A DNA stretch of 5,574 nucleotides. Origin: CAYGTK01 sp964352775 (GTDB taxonomy: Bacteria; Bacteroidota; Bacteroidia; Chitinophagales; CAIOSU01). The position numbers and the translations under genes were made by a program. Of the stretch, positions 1 to 5,574 are shown one piece after another (the first letter of the stretch is position 1; every line of letters starts with the position of its first letter). The stretch covers positions 1 through 5,574 of the forward strand of contig CAYGTK010000233.1 of assembly GCA_964352775.1 (NCBI GenBank), read 5' to 3'. The notes beneath the pieces were generated by a model, which saw nothing but the letters and a program-made list of their open reading frames with translations, had not been told where the DNA came from and did not search any database.

Positions 1-69
1 ATTATCATGCCCTGAAGATAGCTTGTAAATAGCTTTCAGGTAGTTCTCTTCTGTGTGCGATAGTTCCAC
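1..69 (-). CDS. DtxR/MntR-family metal-dependent transcriptional repressor (N-terminal fragment, runs off left edge)
   Basis: The minus strand from position 69 reads 23 codons without a stop to the window edge. The peptide begins MELSHTEENYLKAIYKLSS, the first-helix signature (T-x-E-x-Y-L-K-A-I-Y-x-L) that opens the winged-helix DNA-binding domain of DtxR, IdeR and MntR proteins. Family knowledge: these are cytoplasmic dimers that bind Fe(II) or Mn(II) and then repress metal-uptake genes. The start must be GTG at 69-67, because an in-frame TAG lies at 75-73, only one codon upstream, with no ATG between. The gene sits 32 bp after the stop of the TonB-dependent receptor on the same strand, so co-transcription is likely; a promoter-like TACCTTTA at 81-74 could also give a nearly leaderless transcript. 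Most of the protein, including the metal-binding and dimerisation parts, lies outside the window, so Fe versus Mn specificity cannot be judged. The identification rests on about 20 residues. Confidence 0.75.
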   Translation of the reverse strand, partial: MELSHTEENYLKAIYKLSSGHDN

Positions 70-73
70 GCGC

Positions 74-81
74 TAAAGGTA
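74..81 (-). promoter_or_regulatory. Possible -7 promoter element of the metalloregulator gene
   Basis: TACCTTTA on the minus strand matches seven of eight positions of the Bacteroidota -7 consensus TAnnTTTG and ends four bases before the GTG start. If it is used, the mRNA would be leaderless or nearly so. No TTG-type -33 element is found 19-21 bases upstream, where the sequence is A-rich instead. Read-through from the receptor gene is the simpler explanation for expression. Confidence 0.25.
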
Positions 82-101
82 TCAATTTGCGGTTTAGTGC
101 T

Positions 102-2426
102 TTAGTTCTGCTTCTCTTTTTTAGGAGAAACATTCCACCTAAAACCGATATAGAATTCTCTACCGTGCATAGGCGAATAAGCATAAGCCGTATCAAAGTT
201 AGGGCTAAAGCCTGCTGGTTGCCCAGGGTCGTTAACGCCAACTAATGGCGATTCGCGCTGGCGGTAGTTGAATAAATTCTGGATACCGCCATATACTTGA
301 AAGTTTATCTTCTTGAATTTTTTAGTAATCTGCAGATTACTGATAGCAAAGGGGATGCTGGTAGTTGGGCGAGATGTAGTTAGTAATTCACCAGTTTCAG
401 TATCTACATCAAAAACCTCTGGCAGTGCCATGGGGCCAGTAATGTTTACCGTGTAGGCAAAGTCGAGGTCTACTTTTCGCCAGGTGTAATTGATGATTCC
501 CACTCCCGTCCATTTTGGTGCGAACTCAATATCGCTGGTTACGGGTTCATCATTATCATCGTATTCCGTTTGGGTAACGCGCTGATAATTAAAGCCAGCA
601 GTTATAGATAATGGAAATGACAACTGATGTACCCAGTTGATACCTATGCCAGTAGTTATCGCATACCCATCGGAGTTTGCATAAACGATCTGGCCTGGGG
701 TATCGTAGTCGGGCACAATTTTGTTGGTGAAGTAGGTAAAGTGCCCATCAATATCTATCATACCTTGAGTATTCCCAATAGTGAAAGCTTGGTTGATATT
801 CAGGTTGGTGCTGTAAGTAGTTTCGGGGCTTAGTTCTTCCACTATCTCAACCGAACGCTGTCCTGTAACAAATGCGTGATCTTCGGTAAACAGATTTACA
901 ATTCGGAATCCAGTTCCAAAATTCAATCGCAAAGTAGTTTGTGCTGCTGTGTTATATTTCAGGCTCAATCGTGGTGCGGGTATAACGCCATGCCTGCGGT
1001 AGTAGTCTACCCTTATGCCCGCCAAAATGGTAAAACGCTCGTGTATTTGCCAATCATCTTGAATGATTAGTCCTGGTATGTATTGGTTATCTACTTGGTT
1101 AACAAATTGCCCGTTTATGGTATCTCCCGTAGCAGCTGAATTATCGTCATAACCTTGAAATCTAAAGCTAGTACCTGCTAAAATGTTGTGTTGTCCGGCT
1201 TGTTTACGCCAAAGGAAATTACTGAAACCTATATGCTGTTTGGCGGTATATCTATCACTACCGTAGTAGCTATCTTGGTTATGGAAACTATAGGTGTAAT
1301 CCCATTGAAGGCGTTCTTTGGTGGGTAGCTCGTAAGTACCAAAAACCTCTATGCGCTCGGTATAAATGCTCTCTCCGTAAATACTATCATTGCCCCTTAA
1401 TTCTCTATAGGCACGGTCTTCTATAAATTGCTCCACGCCATTTCGGCGATCTTCATAGTAGTACTTGCCAGCTAAAGTGAATTTCTTGCCACTCTTACGC
1501 TTGAAACTCCATTTGGTAAAAGCACTGTACCTATCCATGGCGATATTGTCACCAAAGCCATCATTGTTCTTATCATCAAAACGGTTCAAAAAGGCGTGGT
1601 TAAAACCGATGAACCCACTGGCCCTTTTAAACTTTGGTGCTAGAGCTACATTGGTGAATGCTTCTAAATGGGTAGTACCCATCAGGTCAATACTAAACAA
1701 GGGCTCTTTATCAGGGTCGCGAGTAATAATATTGATAACCCCAGCAACCGCTTCTGAGCCATATAAAGTAGAAACGGGTCCCTTTATCACCTCAAAACGA
1801 TCAATCAGCATAATGGGAATTCCATTCAATCCATACACCGAAGCCAAATTTCCATAAATGGGTGAACCATCCATTAGTATAGCGGTGTAGGGGCCCGGTA
1901 AACCGTTTATAGTAATACTATTGGTAAAACATACTCCGCAGGCTACTACCTCTTGCACGCCATTTATCAAGCTTATTCCCTCTACTACATTCTGGGGCGA
2001 TGTGTTCTTCGCCAAAAATTCTTTGGTAACCACATCTATCTTAACGGGCGAGTGTTTTAGGTATATCTCGTCCATAGTTCCCGTTACCACAACTTCATTT
2101 AAGCCTAGCGCTGATGCGGGCATATTTATTTGACCAAGGTCTACGTCATTGTTAGTGGTTACATCTATCTTGTTATCTATAGTTTGATAACCCAACATGG
2201 AAATGGAGAGCGTGTATATGCCTGCTGGAATATCACTTAAGCTAAAGCTGCCGTTTTCTGCAGTTGATGTTCCGTAAGTGGTATTCTTCAAAACTACATT
2301 GGCGAAGGGTAAGGCTACCCCTTCTTCGTCTAATAGCGTTCCCTTAATATTCACTTGGGCCAGCACTCCGAAATGAAGCGAGCAGAATAAAAAAGTGATA
2401 ATTACTTTAGAAAATAGTTTAACCAA
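102..2426 (-). CDS. TonB-dependent outer-membrane receptor with carboxypeptidase-regulatory-like N-terminal domain
   Basis: This 774-residue protein is a ligand-gated outer-membrane transporter that takes up a scarce nutrient using energy passed on by TonB-ExbBD. In order it shows: a signal peptide (residues 1 to about 24, ending VLAQ); a carboxypeptidase-regulatory-like beta-sandwich (about 25-105, beginning VNIKGTLLDEEG); a TonB-box-like EVVVTGT at 111-117; a plug domain (about 120-236) with the NGLPGPYTAILMDG segment, the VIKGPVSTLYGSEAVAGVINIIT signature near 213-235 and a C163-G-V-C166 motif; then a beta-barrel to the C terminus. The last strand, REFYIGFRW, is followed by about nine polar residues, a slightly longer tail than usual. 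The start is TTG: an in-frame TAA lies four codons upstream with no ATG or GTG between, and the next possible start, GTG at codon 21, would destroy the signal peptide. The downstream DtxR/MntR-like gene suggests a metal or metal-complex substrate. That is inference; cobalamin, siderophore or peptide ligands cannot be excluded. Confidence 0.96.
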   Translation of the reverse strand: MVKLFSKVIITFLFCSLHFGVLAQVNIKGTLLDEEGVALPFANVVLKNTTYGTSTAENGSFSLSDIPAGIYTLSISMLGYQTIDNKIDVTTNNDVDLGQINMPASALGLNEVVVTGTMDEIYLKHSPVKIDVVTKEFLAKNTSPQNVVEGISLINGVQEVVACGVCFTNSITINGLPGPYTAILMDGSPIYGNLASVYGLNGIPIMLIDRFEVIKGPVSTLYGSEAVAGVINIITRDPDKEPLFSIDLMGTTHLEAFTNVALAPKFKRASGFIGFNHAFLNRFDDKNNDGFGDNIAMDRYSAFTKWSFKRKSGKKFTLAGKYYYEDRRNGVEQFIEDRAYRELRGNDSIYGESIYTERIEVFGTYELPTKERLQWDYTYSFHNQDSYYGSDRYTAKQHIGFSNFLWRKQAGQHNILAGTSFRFQGYDDNSAATGDTINGQFVNQVDNQYIPGLIIQDDWQIHERFTILAGIRVDYYRRHGVIPAPRLSLKYNTAAQTTLRLNFGTGFRIVNLFTEDHAFVTGQRSVEIVEELSPETTYSTNLNINQAFTIGNTQGMIDIDGHFTYFTNKIVPDYDTPGQIVYANSDGYAITTGIGINWVHQLSFPLSITAGFNYQRVTQTEYDDNDEPVTSDIEFAPKWTGVGIINYTWRKVDLDFAYTVNITGPMALPEVFDVDTETGELLTTSRPTTSIPFAISNLQITKKFKKINFQVYGGIQNLFNYRQRESPLVGVNDPGQPAGFSPNFDTAYAYSPMHGREFYIGFRWNVSPKKEKQN

Positions 2427-2445
2427 GTCTAAAAATTAAGTATTG

Positions 2446-2476
2446 CAAAGCTAAAAATAATAAGATTAGCATCAAA
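2446..2476 (-). promoter_or_regulatory. Promoter of the TonB-dependent receptor (TTTG, N19, TAGCTTTG)
   Basis: On the minus strand TTTG at 2476-2473 is followed, after exactly 19 bases, by TAGCTTTG at 2453-2446. This fits the Bacteroidota housekeeping sigma consensus (TTTG or TTG, about 19-20 bases, TAnnTTTG) at every defined position. Transcription would start around 2440, leaving a short leader of roughly 15 bases before the TTG start codon. The leader is AU-rich and has no Shine-Dalgarno sequence, as is usual in this phylum. Confidence 0.7.
2450..2470. promoter_or_regulatory. Inverted repeat GCTAA-N11-TTAGC, possible operator
   Basis: Perfect 5-base arms at 2450-2454 and 2466-2470 flank an 11-base AT-rich centre. 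The repeat lies inside the receptor promoter and covers part of its -7 element, where a repressor would block RNA polymerase. The regulator encoded two genes' length downstream makes a metal-responsive operator a reasonable guess. The arms are short and the region AT-rich, so chance is a real alternative, and no extended match to a known DtxR or MntR box is visible. Confidence 0.2.
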
Positions 2477-2496
2477 ACAGTTGCTGATAACTTCCA

Positions 2497-2527
2497 TTAG
2501 GAATAGAAGCTGAGCATCTTATTTTTG
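2497..2527 (+). promoter_or_regulatory. Promoter of the M61 peptidase gene (TTAG, N19, TATTTTTG)
   Basis: TATTTTTG at 2520-2527 matches the Bacteroidota -7 consensus TAnnTTTG exactly. Nineteen bases upstream lies TTAG (2497-2500), one mismatch from the TTTG -33 element. Transcription would begin near 2533, giving a leader of about 12 bases before the ATG at 2545. No Shine-Dalgarno sequence is present. Confidence 0.6.
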
Positions 2528-2544
2528 TAGCAAACACAGACGAC

Positions 2545-4284
2545 ATGCATTATAAATTCTCTTATCAGAACGGATTTAGCCATAATATCGACATCAGCTA
2601 TACAATTACTGGTGTTAAAGAAAAGGAGCTACAAGTACAGTTGCCTGCTTGGCGACCAGGCCGCTACGAGTTGGGGAATTTTGCACAATACATACTTCGC
2701 GTAAAAGCAAAAGATGCGGATGGTAAAGTATTGGCTTCTAAAAAACTGAACAAAGACCTTTGGCAAATTACTACAAAGGGGAGCTCTACAGTTGTAGTAG
2801 AATATACCTTTTACGCAAACGAAATGAATGCTGGTTCTACCTATTTGGATAGTAAGCAGCTGTATGTAAATCCTGTGAACTGCTGCATGTATGTGCCAGA
2901 TAGAATGGAGGAGGCTTGTACGGTAGAGTTAGTTCTGCCAGAGGACTACAAAGTAGCCACAGGAATGAAGAAGGTGAGAAAGCATCAGTTCAAAGCCAAA
3001 GATGCCCACGATTTGATGGATAGCCCATTTATTGCTAGCGCTACTATACAAACAGAGAGCTACGAAGTAAAGGGTACTACTTTTCATCTTTGGTTTCAAG
3101 GAGAATATCGTCCACAATGGAAAAAGCTTATAAGAGAATTTAGAGCCTTTACATTAGCGCAATGGAAAGCAATGAAGAGCTTTCCATTTAAGGAGTATCA
3201 TTTCTTATTTCAGATAGATACCAAGAAAGCCTACCACGGTGTAGAACACTTAAACAGTACGGTTATTTACTTTGGTCCTTCTTACGACGTTATTAAAGGA
3301 AATTGGTACGATGAGTTTATTGGAGTGAGTTCGCACGAGTTGTATCATGCTTGGAATATCAAGACCATTCGTCCAGTTGAGATGATGCCCTACGATTATA
3401 CTAAAGAGAACTACTCAAAACTAGGCTACGTGGCCGAAGGGGTAACCACCTACATGGGAGATGTGTTCTTACTGCGTTGCAAGTTGTATAGCCTGGAGTG
3501 CTATTTGAAGACTTTGGATAAAGTACTAGAACGCCACTTTTACAACTTCGGTAGGCATAATATGTCAGTTGGTGATTCTTCTTTCGATACTTGGTTAGAT
3601 GGATATAAGCCAGGCGCGCCAGGCAGAAAGACATCTATTTATACAGAAGGCGCATTATGCTCTTTCATGGCTGATATTAAGATAAGGAAGGCAACGGTAA
3701 ATGAGAAATCGCTTGATGATGCGATGCTTTCGCTGTATGAGAATTTTGGAAAGAAGGGCATCGGCTATTCTGAACAGGATTATCAAAATGCTTTGGAAGA
3801 AGCATCGGGAGTTTCATTCAAAAAGTTCTTTGCCGACTATTTCCGAGGAACCAAAGACTACGAACCATTACTTAAAGAAAGCTTCGATTACTTGGGGCTG
3901 GAGATAAAGAAGCATGATGACACCTCGAAAACAGAGCGTAAGTTGGGTATGCGTGTAATTGACATAGATGACGGAAAAGAACGAGTACTTGCCGTTTATC
4001 CAGGATCGCAGGCCGACAAAATGGGTATTGAGGTAGGAGACGAGATAGTTTCCGTAAACACGATTAAGCTAGAGAACAATATTAGCCATTGGGTAGACTA
4101 TTTCAATGCTGACTCGAAAGTGACCTTGGGCGTAAAGAACAAGTGGAACTTCAGAGAAGTAGAAGTGCCTTTTGGTAGGGTTAACTATTTTATGCGTTAC
4201 AGTTTACAATTGCAAGAAGAACGAACAAAAGAACAAGACGAAAACTTAGCAAGGTTTAGTTGGGCTAAATGGCCCGCTCAGTAG
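2545..4284 (+). CDS. M61-family metallopeptidase (glycyl-aminopeptidase-like) with PDZ domain
   Basis: This 579-residue protein is a zinc-dependent peptidase of clan MA, family M61. An N-terminal beta-rich domain (about 1-170) includes the family's LPAWRPGRYELGNFAQ segment near 33-48. The thermolysin-like catalytic domain (about 175-445) holds HGVEHLNS at 231-238, the zinc motif H264-E-L-Y-H268 followed by AWNIKTIRP, and the third ligand E298 in YVAEGVTTYMGD. A PDZ domain (about 465-545) includes VYPGSQADKMGIEVGDEIVSVN, and a short charged tail ends the protein. All catalytic residues are present, so it should be active. Known M61 enzymes remove N-terminal glycine or alanine; the natural substrate here is unknown. 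The start at 2545 is the only one available: the frame upstream reaches TAA at 2488 without ATG, GTG or TTG. No signal peptide or membrane segment is visible, so a cytoplasmic location is inferred. It is transcribed divergently from the receptor and ends in tandem stops (TAG TAA). Confidence 0.95.
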   Translation: MHYKFSYQNGFSHNIDISYTITGVKEKELQVQLPAWRPGRYELGNFAQYILRVKAKDADGKVLASKKLNKDLWQITTKGSSTVVVEYTFYANEMNAGSTYLDSKQLYVNPVNCCMYVPDRMEEACTVELVLPEDYKVATGMKKVRKHQFKAKDAHDLMDSPFIASATIQTESYEVKGTTFHLWFQGEYRPQWKKLIREFRAFTLAQWKAMKSFPFKEYHFLFQIDTKKAYHGVEHLNSTVIYFGPSYDVIKGNWYDEFIGVSSHELYHAWNIKTIRPVEMMPYDYTKENYSKLGYVAEGVTTYMGDVFLLRCKLYSLECYLKTLDKVLERHFYNFGRHNMSVGDSSFDTWLDGYKPGAPGRKTSIYTEGALCSFMADIKIRKATVNEKSLDDAMLSLYENFGKKGIGYSEQDYQNALEEASGVSFKKFFADYFRGTKDYEPLLKESFDYLGLEIKKHDDTSKTERKLGMRVIDIDDGKERVLAVYPGSQADKMGIEVGDEIVSVNTIKLENNISHWVDYFNADSKVTLGVKNKWNFREVEVPFGRVNYFMRYSLQLQEERTKEQDENLARFSWAKWPAQ

Positions 4285-5239
4285 TAAAGCGAATTAGTTG
4301 ATCTAAGCTTTTCCTAGTATCGCTTTCGGGGTATTGATGCAGTAGCGTGTAGGCTTCTTCAATGTAAGTCTCCATCTTCTCGGTAGCGTACTCTATACCA
4401 CCACTTTCGCGTACGTAGGCAATTACTTCGTCTACCTTCTTCTTATCATGATTCTTATTCTTCACGATATTGATTAAACGACGACGGTCGGATGAACTGG
4501 CATTATTCAAAGCATAAATGAGTGGAAGGGTCATTTTCCGCTCCTTAATATCTATTCCTCTTGGCTTACCTATTTCGTGTTTGCCATAGTCAAACAGGTC
4601 GTCTTTTAGTTGAAAGGCAATACCTACTTTCTCGCCAAACTGTTGCATTCTGTTCCAGTGTACCTTATCGTCAGTAGTAGAAGCTGTGCCGCATCCACAT
4701 GCTGCAGCAATAAGCGTAGCTGTCTTTTGACGAATAATTTGGAAATAGATGTCTTCTTTAATGTCTAAGCGTCTAGCCTTTTCCATTTGAAGTAACTCCC
4801 CCTCGCTCATTTCACGCACAGCGTTCGACATGATTTTTAGGAGGTCGAAATGGTCATTATCCAAAGAAACCAATAGGCCCTTACTCAAAAGGTAATCACC
4901 AACTAATACTGCTATCTTATTTTTCCAAAGGGCATTGATAGAGAAGAAACCACGGCGTTCCATGCTGTCGTCTACTACATCATCGTGCACCAAAGTTGCT
5001 GTGTGTAGTAGCTCCACCAAAGTGGCGGCATGGTAGCTTTTTTCGTTGATATTACCGTGCAACTTAGCACTAAGTAGCACAAATAAGGGGCGCATTTGCT
5101 TACCCTTACGCTGAACGATGTAATTAGTGATACGATCGAGCATTGGCACCTTACTCTTCATAGAATTGCGAAACTTCTTCTCAAAGATGTCTAGCTCTTC
5201 AGAAATGGGTGCCTTTATGTCGTCCAGCTTTATGGCCAT
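4265..5239 (-). CDS. Trans-polyprenyl diphosphate synthase (likely supplying the menaquinone side chain)
   Basis: This 324-residue cytoplasmic enzyme adds isopentenyl diphosphate units to an allylic diphosphate in E configuration. It has the full set of family motifs: GKQMRP at 46-51 (substrate-binding Lys/Arg), the first Asp-rich motif D86-D-V-V-D90 within LVHDDVVDDSMERRG, the KTATLI helix at 172-177 and the second Asp-rich motif D213-D-L-F-D217 within FQLKDDLFDYG. Length is normal for the family. The residue five before the first Asp motif is Ala81 and the one before it is not aromatic, which in this family permits products longer than C20. With Bacteroidota using MK-6 or MK-7, a hexaprenyl or heptaprenyl product is inferred, but chain length cannot be fixed from sequence. 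An unusual C181-G-C183 pair follows the KTATLIAAA helix. The ATG at 5239 starts the conserved N terminus, 59 bp from the divergent hydrolase. The 3' end overlaps the M61 gene by 20 bp. Confidence 0.96.
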   Translation of the reverse strand: MAIKLDDIKAPISEELDIFEKKFRNSMKSKVPMLDRITNYIVQRKGKQMRPLFVLLSAKLHGNINEKSYHAATLVELLHTATLVHDDVVDDSMERRGFFSINALWKNKIAVLVGDYLLSKGLLVSLDNDHFDLLKIMSNAVREMSEGELLQMEKARRLDIKEDIYFQIIRQKTATLIAAACGCGTASTTDDKVHWNRMQQFGEKVGIAFQLKDDLFDYGKHEIGKPRGIDIKERKMTLPLIYALNNASSSDRRRLINIVKNKNHDKKKVDEVIAYVRESGGIEYATEKMETYIEEAYTLLHQYPESDTRKSLDQLIRFTTERAI

Positions 5240-5258
5240 GAATGTTTTAAATTCGCGC

Positions 5259-5266
5259 TAAAGGTA
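5259..5266 (-). promoter_or_regulatory. Possible -7 promoter element of the polyprenyl synthase gene
   Basis: TACCTTTA on the minus strand matches seven of eight positions of the Bacteroidota TAnnTTTG element and lies 19 bases before the ATG, a suitable distance for a short leader. No good TTG-type -33 element is seen at 19-21 bases upstream. The same 8-mer, with five further shared bases, precedes the metalloregulator start at the other end of the window. Confidence 0.4.
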
Positions 5267-5298
5267 GTTTAAGATAAGTAATAAACCTATTGCCCACT

Positions 5299-5574
5299 AT
5301 GAATGCTATTAAAGACCAGTTGGTTCAAGGACCACACAAAAAACCTTTGTTAGTTGACTATTTTTTTGAAGAAAAGGGCATTAAAAAGCCCATTATCATT
5401 TTTTCGCACGGCTTTAAGGGCTTTAAGGATTGGGGACATTTTGAGTTGATAGCTAAAGCCTTTGCAGAGGCGGGATTTTTCTTCGTGAAATTCAATTTTG
5501 CCTATAACGGCACTACTCCTGAAGCACCATCGGTCTTTGCTGACTTAGAAGCTTTTAGTAACAATGATTTATTG
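5299..5574 (+). CDS. Alpha/beta-hydrolase family protein (N-terminal part, cut by right edge)
   Basis: An ATG at 5299 opens 92 codons without a stop up to the window end. The protein begins MNAIKDQLVQGPHKKPLLVD and then shows a beta strand and oxyanion-hole turn, PIIIFSHGFKGFKDWGHF (residues 31-48, with the HG pair at 37-38). A helix (about 48-58) and a second strand, FFFVKFNFAYNGT (60-72), follow. This strand, HGF loop, helix, strand order is the start of an alpha/beta-hydrolase fold as seen in dienelactone-hydrolase and acyl-aminopeptidase-like proteins. The nucleophile elbow (GxSxG-like), acid and histidine lie beyond the edge, so activity and substrate cannot be judged. There is no signal peptide, so it is probably cytoplasmic. 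The gene is divergent from the polyprenyl synthase. No clear promoter match or Shine-Dalgarno sequence is seen in the 59-bp spacer on this strand. Confidence 0.87.
   Translation, partial: MNAIKDQLVQGPHKKPLLVDYFFEEKGIKKPIIIFSHGFKGFKDWGHFELIAKAFAEAGFFFVKFNFAYNGTTPEAPSVFADLEAFSNNDLL

Noticed and set aside
5..241. Open frame of 78 codons on the minus strand spanning the end of the receptor gene and the regulator start.
   Set aside because: Most of it lies out of frame inside the receptor's conserved C-terminal region, and its tail is the wrong frame of the regulator's N terminus. It has no recognisable domain.
1465..1857. Open frame of 130 codons on the plus strand, antisense to the receptor.
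   Set aside because: It is fully inside the receptor gene on the opposite strand, opposite the plug and early barrel. The peptide shows no domain, and such long antisense frames are common opposite coding DNA.
3401..3634. Open frame of 77 codons on the minus strand within the M61 gene.
   Set aside because: It is antisense to the catalytic domain, with low-complexity, domain-free translation. No promoter or start context supports it.
3701..3907. Open frame of 68 codons on the plus strand within the M61 gene.
   Set aside because: It is an out-of-frame reading of the peptidase coding sequence, which is continuous and well conserved in the main frame.
4255..4300. Possible bidirectional terminator between the convergent peptidase and synthase genes.
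   Set aside because: The genes overlap here, and no GC-rich hairpin with a T-run is visible on either strand.
5240..5298. Promoter for the alpha/beta hydrolase on the plus strand.
   Set aside because: Weak partial matches such as TAGTTTAA exist, but none has both a proper TAnnTTTG element and a TTG at the right distance, so I do not annotate one.

Overview
The window reads as a chromosomal segment from a member of the Bacteroidota, probably from or near the Flavobacteriales. Three things point there. The TonB-dependent receptor starts with a carboxypeptidase-regulatory-like domain. The polyprenyl synthase has the wording typical of that phylum. The divergent intergenic region carries promoter elements of the Bacteroidota type (TTTG, a 19-bp spacer, TAnnTTTG), and no gene here has a convincing Shine-Dalgarno sequence. 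Composition is moderately AT-rich and looks even across the genes, with no insertion sequence, tRNA, rRNA, CRISPR array or other sign of recent transfer.

Layout, left to right. (1) Positions 1-69, minus strand: the first 23 codons of a DtxR/MntR-family metal-dependent repressor, running off the left edge. (2) 102-2426, minus: a complete 774-residue TonB-dependent outer-membrane receptor with a TTG start; it lies 32 bp upstream of the regulator on the same strand, so the two probably form an operon. (3) 2427-2544: a divergent promoter region serving the receptor (left) and the peptidase (right). (4) 2545-4284, plus: a complete M61-family metallopeptidase with a PDZ domain and no signal peptide. 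(5) 4265-5239, minus: a complete trans-polyprenyl diphosphate synthase whose 3' end overlaps the peptidase gene tail-to-tail by 20 bp. (6) 5240-5298: a short divergent spacer. (7) 5299-5574, plus: the first 92 codons of an alpha/beta hydrolase, cut by the right edge.

How the genes work together: the receptor plus metalloregulator pair suggests a metal-acquisition locus, in which the regulator would control uptake of a metal or metal complex through the receptor. The receptor's plug domain carries a CxxC motif that may relate to its ligand. The polyprenyl synthase most likely makes the isoprenoid side chain of menaquinone. The peptidase and hydrolase look like housekeeping enzymes with no visible functional tie to the metal locus.

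I do not see a clearly new biological system. The most useful points beyond plain gene calls are the regulator start at the left edge, the non-ATG starts, the CxxC plug motif, the well-formed divergent promoters and the 3' overlap of two convergent genes.
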